Below are positions 57,963 through 64,000 of a DNA stretch of 64,000 nt, in pieces (the first letter of the stretch is position 1; each line of letters opens with the position of its first letter). This DNA is from Mesorhizobium sp. 131-2-1. Its GTDB lineage: Bacteria; Pseudomonadota; Alphaproteobacteria; Rhizobiales; Rhizobiaceae. Under the pieces are notes generated by a model, which saw nothing but the letters and a program-made list of their open reading frames with translations, was not told the DNA's origin and made no database searches. A program made the position numbers and the translations under genes. The stretch is taken from positions 2,852,501 through 2,916,500 of the forward strand of contig NZ_AP023247.1 in assembly GCF_016756535.1 (NCBI RefSeq). Direction: 5' to 3'.

Positions 57963-58049
57963 ATGACGGACCTTGTTCAGGATGTTGTGTCGCTCGTGTG
58001 CATGAGCACGTTTCTGATTTCCATGGCGATCTGGATCGGCGCCATGTGA
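57963..58049 (+). CDS. SOS-boxed 28-residue membrane micropeptide
   Basis: The gene encodes 28 residues, starting MTDLVQDVV; residues 8-27 are a single hydrophobic helix with a Cys (13), Met 14, 21 and 28, Trp 24 and a Gly-Ala end. ATG 57963 has GGAGAGAG 6 nt upstream, a near-perfect ribosome site. Promoter and triple LexA half-sites lie directly upstream. A single-pass peptide induced by DNA damage is therefore inferred. Caulobacter SidA, a 29-residue SOS-induced peptide that blocks division through FtsW, is the closest functional model; whether the two are homologous was not tested. It stands alone between lolD and an M50 protease gene. Confidence 0.75.
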   Translation: MTDLVQDVVSLVCMSTFLISMAIWIGAM

Positions 58050-58148
58050 GAACCACGCCTTGCGGCGGGTTGCCGCGAGCGTTCCGATGTTAAGCTTTTC
58101 TTGTTCGCCCAGACGCTAGGCTGCCTCCCGAAGACAGGGAGCAATACG

Positions 58149-59399
58149 GTGTCGCCGATCGTGATGGCCATCCTCCTGGCCGGCAATCTCGGACTGATCT
58201 TTCTGCTGATGACCGCGCCGCTCGGCTTGCGCACGGTCACGGTCTCTCGGCTGGTGGCGGCGGACCGCCATCGGCTCTGGCAGGCGCTGTGGCCGTTCGG
58301 CAGCGATGCCGGCTGGTCGGGCGAGATCGTTTCCGCGCAGGCACTGGACGGGGAGGGTATGGTTCGGATCGGCCTGTCCTGGGAAGGCCGCGACGGCCAG
58401 CCGATCGAACGCAAGGTCGCGCTTGAGGATGTCGTCGAGGCCAGCCGCTTTTCCATGCGCGTGCTCGACGATTCTTCGCTAGATGCCTCGTTCTGGGCCA
58501 ACTATCGCGAGACCACCGAGCTCACGGCCGAAGTTGGCGCTACCCGGGTGAGCCTCAGCCAGACCGATCGCTACCGCGGCGTCGCCTTCCTGATCTTCCG
58601 CTATTTCGCCATGCGTCGCGAACTCGGCAAGCTGCAACGCTGGGCAACGACCGGAGAGTATCGCAAGGGCGGCTGGTTCGAGCACCCGCTCAGCCAGATC
58701 GGATTCGCCCTCCTGTCGGCCTTTATCCTGTGGCCGTTCTTCGGCCTCAACCTCGGCGGTCTGGCGCTGGCCGCGATCCTGACCTCGGTGGTCGCCTTGC
58801 ATGAGCTCGGCCACATGGCGGCCTTCCGGCTGATGGGGCACCGCAAGGCGCGCATGATCTTCATCCCACTGCTCGGCGGCATCGCCATCGGCGGCAGGCC
58901 CTATGACAGCCGCTTCGAGGTGGCCTTCGTCGCCCTGATGGGCGCCGGTTTCTCGGCCTTCCTGGTGCCTGTGCTGATCGCTGCGAGCGGACTTGCCAGA
59001 GGCGAGGGGCATGGCGCTGCCGCGGCGCTGCTGGCGACGCTCGCCGGCTTTTCCGCGCTCTTCAATATCGCCAATCTGGTGCCGGTGTGGAAGTTCGACG
59101 GCGGCCAGGTGCTGCGCCAAATCTGTCCCGGACCGATCGTGCTGGCGCTGGCGTCGTTCCTGCTGCTGTCGGCCTTGCTGGCGCTCGGCTGGCAGGCCGG
59201 CTTTTCGCCGGGTTTCCTGCTTGCGGCCGGCGTCGTGTTCCTGATCCTCAGCCTGCTCACCATGGGCAGCGCGGTGAAGCCGCGCCATGAGCTGAAGCCG
59301 ATCCGCACCTTTGACCGTTTTGCCATGGCCGGCGCGCTGCTCGCGGTCTTCGCCATCCACGGCTACGGCGTGCTGTGGGCGTCGGCGCAATTGATCTGA
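58149..59399 (+). CDS. M50-type (site-2 protease-like) membrane metalloprotease
   Basis: The protein has 416 residues from GTG 58149 (GGGAG 5 nt upstream; ATG 58164 is an alternative). Residues 5-22 form one helix, residues 30-170 a soluble SRPBCC-like (polyketide cyclase-like) region, and the rest has five or six helices. The zinc motif HELGH (VALHELGHMAAF, near residue 218) and the second ligand site NLVPVWKFDGGQVLR make the M50 active site. Such enzymes cut substrates inside the membrane. The combination of a soluble N-terminal domain with M50 is unusual; the substrate is unknown. It lies 99 bp past the micropeptide gene. Confidence 0.75.
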   Translation: MSPIVMAILLAGNLGLIFLLMTAPLGLRTVTVSRLVAADRHRLWQALWPFGSDAGWSGEIVSAQALDGEGMVRIGLSWEGRDGQPIERKVALEDVVEASRFSMRVLDDSSLDASFWANYRETTELTAEVGATRVSLSQTDRYRGVAFLIFRYFAMRRELGKLQRWATTGEYRKGGWFEHPLSQIGFALLSAFILWPFFGLNLGGLALAAILTSVVALHELGHMAAFRLMGHRKARMIFIPLLGGIAIGGRPYDSRFEVAFVALMGAGFSAFLVPVLIAASGLARGEGHGAAAALLATLAGFSALFNIANLVPVWKFDGGQVLRQICPGPIVLALASFLLLSALLALGWQAGFSPGFLLAAGVVFLILSLLTMGSAVKPRHELKPIRTFDRFAMAGALLAVFAIHGYGVLWASAQLI

Positions 59400-59418
59400 G
59401 CCGAACCCGGCGCGGGCC

Positions 59419-60159
59419 TCAGCCGGCCTTGCGGATCGCCTCGACGGCTGAAGCGGCGGGGCCGAACACATGTTCGAAAGCGGATTTCAGCGCGAGATCG
59501 AGGTCGGCCATGGTCACGGGCAGGCCGAGGTCGACCAGGCTGGTGACGCCGTGATCCTCGACGCCGCAGGGCACGATGCCGCTGAAGTGCCCGAGCTCCG
59601 GCTCGACATTGATGGCGATGCCATGAAAGCTCACCCAGCGCCTCAGCCTTATGCCGATGGCGGCGATCTTGTCCTCGGCCGGCGTGCCATCCGCCAGGGC
59701 AGGGCGGTCCGGCCGCACCACCCAGACGCCGACGCGGTCCTCGCGCCGTTCGCCCCGCACGTTGAAGGCGGCTAGCGTCGCGATGATCCACTCTTCGAGC
59801 GCGGCGACGAAGGCGCGCACGTCCTCGCGCCGGCGCTTGAGGTCGAGCATGACGTAGGCGACCCGTTGGCCGGGGCCATGATAGGTGTACTCGCCGCCGC
59901 GCCCGGCGGAAAAAACCGGAAACCGGTCCGGCTCGATCAGGTCCTCGCTGCGGGCGCTGGTACCGGCCGTGTAGAGCGGCGGATGCTCGACCAGCCACAC
60001 CATCTCGCCGGCGGCTCCGCTGCGGATCGCCTCGGCGCGCGCCTCCATGAAGGCGAGCGCGTCGGGGTAGGCGGTAAGGCCAGGCTCGATCCGCCACTCG
60101 ACTGGGGCTGAACCGGGGAGCGGCAGGAACGACGTGGCGATCTGGCTGCGTTCTGGCAT
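59419..60159 (-). CDS. lipB: Octanoyltransferase (lipoate biosynthesis)
   Basis: The protein has 246 residues. It moves octanoyl from acyl carrier protein to the lipoyl domains of 2-oxoacid dehydrogenases and the glycine cleavage system. Motifs are [34 protein letters not shown], the catalytic Lys in [20 protein letters not shown] and the catalytic Cys in [18 protein letters not shown] 60159 begins at a position typical of LipB in rhizobia. It is convergent with the M50 gene (19-bp gap). Confidence 0.95.
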   Translation of the reverse strand: MPERSQIATSFLPLPGSAPVEWRIEPGLTAYPDALAFMEARAEAIRSGAAGEMVWLVEHPPLYTAGTSARSEDLIEPDRFPVFSAGRGGEYTYHGPGQRVAYVMLDLKRRREDVRAFVAALEEWIIATLAAFNVRGERREDRVGVWVVRPDRPALADGTPAEDKIAAIGIRLRRWVSFHGIAINVEPELGHFSGIVPCGVEDHGVTSLVDLGLPVTMADLDLALKSAFEHVFGPAASAVEAIRKAG

Positions 60160-60261
60160 GATAAATCTCTTGTGCCCCCTCATATGGCGGCAATGGGTGA
60201 AAACGTCCAGTTCCCCGGCATTTTTCGAAGCTGTGGAGCGTTGTGCCGACAGCTTTGTCAG

Positions 60262-60310
60262 ATGCATGTCGTTCCCCCAAAACCGCTACGCACTTTTGGG
60301 CGACATGCAT
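60262..60310. repeat. 49-bp palindromic repeat, copy 2
   Basis: ATGCATGTCG and CGACATGCAT are perfect outer arms, and CCCAAAA and TTTTGGG inner arms. It matches the copy at 8223-8271 in length and almost every base. Here it lies upstream of lipB and before tRNA-Leu. Confidence 0.88.
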
Positions 60311-60397
60311 TGGCGAATATTCCGCACGGCGCACTTGTTTCGCCGGAAACGATTTGCTACAGGCCCCGAGCCGGTTCGTTCCGGCTCCTACCACGTG

Positions 60398-60480
60398 CGG
60401 TCGTGGCGGAATTGGTAGACGCGCAGCGTTGAGGTCGCTGTGGGGCAACCCGTGGAAGTTCGAGTCTTCTCGACCGCACC
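60398..60480 (+). tRNA. tRNA-Leu (anticodon GAG)
   Basis: The 83-nt gene has an encoded CCA end. The acceptor GCGGTCG pairs with CGACCGC; the anticodon arm CAGCG-TTGAGGT-CGCTG gives GAG, reading CUC/CUU; the long variable arm TGGGGCAACCCGTG and GTTCGAGTC T loop are typical of tRNA-Leu. Confidence 0.97.
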
Positions 60481-60733
60481 AAAATCACCCTGTTGAATTG
60501 CAACGGTTGCGGACACTAGCCCGACCAGCCGCCGCGACGTTGGCAGCCTGCCCGGTCAGGCTGCTGTCTGAGGTGTATGCGCCGCTTCGGGGGCGAATTT
60601 TCTGCGTTGCTGATGTCAAGCGCTGCAACCTGTGAGAAACGGTTGTCGTTGCAAATAAAATTCAACCGCCGGGAAACCCAATCTAAAGAATGTCAAAGTA
60701 CCTTCGCCAGCTGTTCCGGCGGAGGTTTCCTTT

Positions 60734-61717
60734 TTGCCTTACAATCCTGCACTGGACGGACTACGCGCAATCAGCATCCTGGCTGTTTTGGGCTACCACT
60801 GTCAGGTTCCGCTGCTGGATGGCGGCTTCTTCGGCGTCGATCTGTTTTTTGTGCTCAGTGGCTTTCTGATCACCACGATGCTGCGCAACGAACTCGACGC
60901 GACCAAAGGCATCGATCTCGGCCGCTTCTACTGGAACCGGCTGGTGCGCCTCACGCCCCCTCTCTATCTGATGCTGGCCGCAATCCTGCTCATCGGTCTG
61001 GAGACGCCTGGAAAAACCCTCGTCGCGGCCATCTACCTGACCGACTTCTTCGCGCCCTATGAGCACTTCTACGGTGTCCTGCGGCACACCTGGTCGCTGG
61101 CGGTGGAGGAGCAATTCTATCTGGTGTGGCCGTTGCTGCTGGTAGGCATATTGCGCCTGCCTCGACCGGTTGCCGTGGTTGCCGCCATGTTCTGTATCGC
61201 GACCGCTTGGAGAATCCTGCTGGTGCAGGAATTGCCGGGCGAATGGGTCTATTTTCATCCCGACGCCCGTCTGACCGGCTTGCTCCTGGGGGCGATCGTG
61301 GCTTTGGCAAAGCCGGAATTCAGGGACGTGTCGCTGCTCAACAGCATCGGCAAAGCGGCCGCGGTCGCGATCCTGCTGCTCATCGTGGCCTCGCGGATAT
61401 ATACGCCGATGTCACTGCTGATCACCCAGCCTCTGGTCGAGGTTTCGGCAGCCGCGCTGATTGTCGCGGCGACGGACGGTCGGAGCGAAATTCATCGTCT
61501 TCTGTCCCATCCTATCCTGGTGCGGATCGGGGTGCTCTCCTACTCGCTCTATCTTTGGCATTACCCGATCGCCAACGTCATGCGGCAATCCTACGACTGG
61601 CCTTCAGCCCTGTTCGTAACGGCTGTTTTGTCTATGGCTCTCGCAACCCTGACGCACAGTCTTGTCGAGATACCGATGAGAGCGTTTCGTTTGCGACAGC
61701 GCGTCGTTGCAGGCTGA
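60734..61717 (+). CDS. Acyltransferase 3 family membrane protein (OafA/YrhL-like)
   Basis: The protein has 327 residues. The TTG start at 60734 is supported by GGAGG 8 nt before it and by the family opening YNPALDGLRAISILAVLGYH, which holds the catalytic His. GVDLFFVLSGFLITTML, FYWNRLVRLTPPLYLMLA and WSLAVEEQFYLVWPLLLV are the later family blocks; about ten helices follow. Such enzymes O-acylate polysaccharides such as lipopolysaccharide or exopolysaccharide. It lies 253 bp after tRNA-Leu, with an AT-rich upstream part (about 60640-60720) unlike the neighbourhood, so local transfer is possible. Confidence 0.85.
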   Translation: MPYNPALDGLRAISILAVLGYHCQVPLLDGGFFGVDLFFVLSGFLITTMLRNELDATKGIDLGRFYWNRLVRLTPPLYLMLAAILLIGLETPGKTLVAAIYLTDFFAPYEHFYGVLRHTWSLAVEEQFYLVWPLLLVGILRLPRPVAVVAAMFCIATAWRILLVQELPGEWVYFHPDARLTGLLLGAIVALAKPEFRDVSLLNSIGKAAAVAILLLIVASRIYTPMSLLITQPLVEVSAAALIVAATDGRSEIHRLLSHPILVRIGVLSYSLYLWHYPIANVMRQSYDWPSALFVTAVLSMALATLTHSLVEIPMRAFRLRQRVVAG

Positions 61718-61855
61718 TTCTGCTGCAACGACTCAGCGAAGCTGATCGCGGCCGGCATGGCCCATATGGCCGGCCCGTCGACGCCGAAATCCCGGCGGTG
61801 GGCGATGGTCCTGGACGATGACGCGGGTTATGCAGGTAGTTCGGCGAAACCGGGC

Positions 61856-64000
61856 CTATCCCGTCCACCCCAGGCCAGCCGAGATGCAATTGATCGATAC
61901 GAGCAGGGCGTCGGTCGCCCGCTTTTGATCCATCGTCCCGGTATTTGCCCGGACTTCACGCAGCAGATCGACCTGCAGCCGGTGAATGTCGTCCATCTGT
62001 CGCCTCAGATTGTCGAAACGCCGCTTGAACATCGGAAAGCGCGCGGAGAGATCGCCTCCCGTGAGGTCACCGATCAGGCGCCGCGTCAACTCGTATTCGG
62101 CGGCGATGCGGGCGTGGATACGCCCGGCCGCATCGCTGTCGGACACCAGCCGGGCGTAGAGCCCCGCGATCTCCATGTCGGACTGGTAAAGCGTCTTCTC
62201 GGCCTCGTCGACGATCAGGCGGAAGAAGCGCGAGTGCTCGAACATGCGGGTGAGAAGCTCGCGCCCGGCCTCGCCGCGCACCGTGACGAAGGAGCTCAGC
62301 GCGCTGCCGATGCCATACCAGCCGGTCAGCAGATGACGGTTTTGGCTCCAGGCGAACACCCATGGAATGGCGCGCAGGTCAGCAATGCCGCTGGCGCCGA
62401 AACGGCGATCCGGCCGCGAGCCCATTTTCAAGAGCGCCAGCTCCGCGACCGGGCTCGCCTGGTTGAAATAGTCGAGGAAGCCGGGCTCAGCCATCAGCCT
62501 GGCATAGGATGCCTGCGACATGCCTGCCAGCGCTTCCAGCGCTTCGTTGAACTCCGGCGCGTCCTTCAGCTCGACATCACCGGGCGATCCGACACTGTGG
62601 GCCAGCACGCCAGCGGCAAGAACCTCGAGCTGGTTGAGGCCAGTGCCGCGATTGGCGAATTTCGACGATACGACCTCGCCCTGCTCGGTCACCCGCATGG
62701 TTCCGGCGACGGTGCCTTGCGGCTGCGCCGCGATCGCCCGGCCGGTCGGTGCGCCGCCACGGCTGACGGAGCCGCCGCGGCCGTGGAAGAAGCTGATCCT
62801 GACCTTATGCTTGCGCCCGACTGCGGCGAGGCGCTTTTGCGCTTTCGCCAGTTCCCAGTTGGAAGCCAGGAAACCGCCATCCTTGTTGGAATCCGAATAG
62901 CCAAGCATGATTTCCTGGCGCGCGCCGAAATCCCGCACCGTCCTCCTCACCAGCGAGACGCCGAGCAATCCGTCCAGGATACCTGGCGCGGCTTGCAGGT
63001 CGGCGATGGTCTCGAACAATGGCACGATCCGCAGCCTGATTGTGCCGCCGCCACCCGGCGCGCTTGAAAGACCGCAATATTGCGCCAGCAGATAGACCGC
63101 CAGCAGATCGTCGGCCGAGCGGGTCATGCTGAGAACGAACGCGCCGACGGCGTCGCCATCGGCGCCCGAGATTTGCTCGCGGATGACGGAGAATGTCGAA
63201 AGCAGTTCAGCTGCTTCAGGCGAGAGCCGGCCTGCGTCGATCTCCAGCCGTTCGCCCTGGCTCAAGGCCACGCGGATGCGCGCCGACCATTGCGGCGTGC
63301 CGGCGGTCACCGGGTCGGCGGGATCTGTCAGCGCGAACAGCTCGGCCAGCACCCGGTTGACGACCGTTGAGTTCTGCCGGATGTCGAGCGAGACCGTACG
63401 GAAGCCGAAGCTGGCGACTTGCCAAAGCAGAGGCTGGACGAAACGCCTGGCGACCGCGCGCCCGCCGATCGCTTCGAGAACGCAAGACAGGCCGTTCAGA
63501 TCGGCACGAAACGCCTCGGCCGACAGGTATGCCGCCGAACAGCCGTCTCGCGTGGCCACAAGCCGGGCAAGCAGGGCCGAAGCGAACTGGCGAAGCGGTT
63601 CGTCAGGGTTGCGGGCGGCGATCTCGTGCGACTGCCCGCTTTTGTCGAGCGCCGCCTGCAGCACCGGCTTGAAGCTGGCCGGCAGGTCAATGACGTTCGA
63701 GCTGGCGCTGAGCACCGTCACCAGCCGCTGCACCTGCGCCAGATACCAGCCTATGGCGGTATTGCGGTATTCGGCCATGGCATGGGCGGTGACCGCGGCC
63801 GTCACATTTGGATTGCCATCGCGGTCGCCGCCGATCCACGAAGCATAGCGCATGAAGGAGGGAATTGTGATCGGCTTGCCCGGATAATGACGCTCGAAGG
63901 CGTCCTGAAGCTTGCCATAGAGCTGCGGCGTCGCCTCGAAGATGACTTCGCGAAAGAAATGCAGGCCCCAGGCGATCTCGCGCTCGACCGTCGGGCGCTC
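61856..64000 (-). CDS. ppc: Phosphoenolpyruvate carboxylase, 3' part (start beyond window)
   Basis: The frame is open to the window edge and gives 714 C-terminal residues of an enzyme of about 900. It fixes bicarbonate onto phosphoenolpyruvate to make oxaloacetate. Seen are SWIGGDRDGNPNVTA (catalytic region), LGYSDSNKDGGFLASNWEL, RISFFHGRGGSVSRGGAPTG (the His and GRGGS loop), and MRVTEQGEVVSSKFANRGTG. The N-terminal TAHPTE motif lies outside. The end NCISAGLGWTG departs from the usual QNTG terminus only slightly. It is convergent with the acyltransferase. Confidence 0.95.
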   Translation of the reverse strand, partial: ERPTVEREIAWGLHFFREVIFEATPQLYGKLQDAFERHYPGKPITIPSFMRYASWIGGDRDGNPNVTAAVTAHAMAEYRNTAIGWYLAQVQRLVTVLSASSNVIDLPASFKPVLQAALDKSGQSHEIAARNPDEPLRQFASALLARLVATRDGCSAAYLSAEAFRADLNGLSCVLEAIGGRAVARRFVQPLLWQVASFGFRTVSLDIRQNSTVVNRVLAELFALTDPADPVTAGTPQWSARIRVALSQGERLEIDAGRLSPEAAELLSTFSVIREQISGADGDAVGAFVLSMTRSADDLLAVYLLAQYCGLSSAPGGGGTIRLRIVPLFETIADLQAAPGILDGLLGVSLVRRTVRDFGARQEIMLGYSDSNKDGGFLASNWELAKAQKRLAAVGRKHKVRISFFHGRGGSVSRGGAPTGRAIAAQPQGTVAGTMRVTEQGEVVSSKFANRGTGLNQLEVLAAGVLAHSVGSPGDVELKDAPEFNEALEALAGMSQASYARLMAEPGFLDYFNQASPVAELALLKMGSRPDRRFGASGIADLRAIPWVFAWSQNRHLLTGWYGIGSALSSFVTVRGEAGRELLTRMFEHSRFFRLIVDEAEKTLYQSDMEIAGLYARLVSDSDAAGRIHARIAAEYELTRRLIGDLTGGDLSARFPMFKRRFDNLRRQMDDIHRLQVDLLREVRANTGTMDQKRATDALLVSINCISAGLGWTG

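Noticed and set aside
60640..60733. Attachment site after tRNA-Leu
   Set aside because: No repeat of the tRNA-Leu 3' end was seen downstream, and there is no integrase gene in the window.

Overview
The window is a GC-rich (roughly two-thirds G+C) alphaproteobacterial chromosome segment, most like Mesorhizobium or a close relative in the Rhizobiales. The signs are a 14-subunit nuo operon with a long NuoE tail, aerobic cobalamin genes of the cob type, a BA14K-family protein, acdR-acdS, GTTC-N7-GTTC type LexA boxes, and several palindromic intergenic repeats of the kind scattered through rhizobial and Brucella genomes. No phage, transposase or CRISPR array is visible.

Layout. 1-9.9 kb: small metabolic and regulatory genes (HxlR end, FAD monooxygenase, a frameshifted glutathione S-transferase next to a Rieske protein and a MarR regulator with obvious operators, a TetR regulator beside ilvC, PilZ and BA14K proteins, an EEP-family phosphatase/nuclease, a NUDIX protein, and acdS divergent from acdR). 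10-16.2 kb: a MacAB-like ABC export operon, PhzF and S24-like proteins, tRNA-Lys, a gene-poor 600 bp stretch and a cytochrome c. 16.4-32.3 kb: a cobalamin cluster on the minus strand (DUF1636-cobW-cobN-cobG-cobH-cobI-cobJ, then cobL-cobE-cobM-cobA-cobB-cobS-cobT) headed by a cobalamin riboswitch. Most neighbours overlap by 4 nt, and cobK alone lies on the plus strand in the middle. cobG and cobN each carry an in-frame 161-bp palindromic element. 32.4-34.4 kb: an orphan protein of unlike composition and a YcaQ-like protein.

34.7-50.5 kb: nuoABCDEF-(helix-hairpin-helix protein)-GHIJKLMN, encoding proton-pumping complex I. 50.5-57.7 kb: housekeeping genes birA, rnj, mce, a DUF1467 gene, proS, lolC and lolD, interrupted by an octamer palindrome and by a candidate minus-strand small RNA. 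57.7-64 kb: a long palindromic repeat, a 28-residue membrane peptide behind triple LexA half-sites, an M50 membrane protease, lipB, tRNA-Leu, an acyltransferase and the 3' part of ppc.

The two most interesting items are: (1) the protein-coding palindromic element inserted in opposite orientations in cobG and cobN, yet encoding nearly the same peptide in both; and (2) the LexA-boxed single-pass micropeptide gene at 57.96 kb, which resembles in size and control the SOS-induced division inhibitors of Caulobacter. Both are sequence-based inferences.
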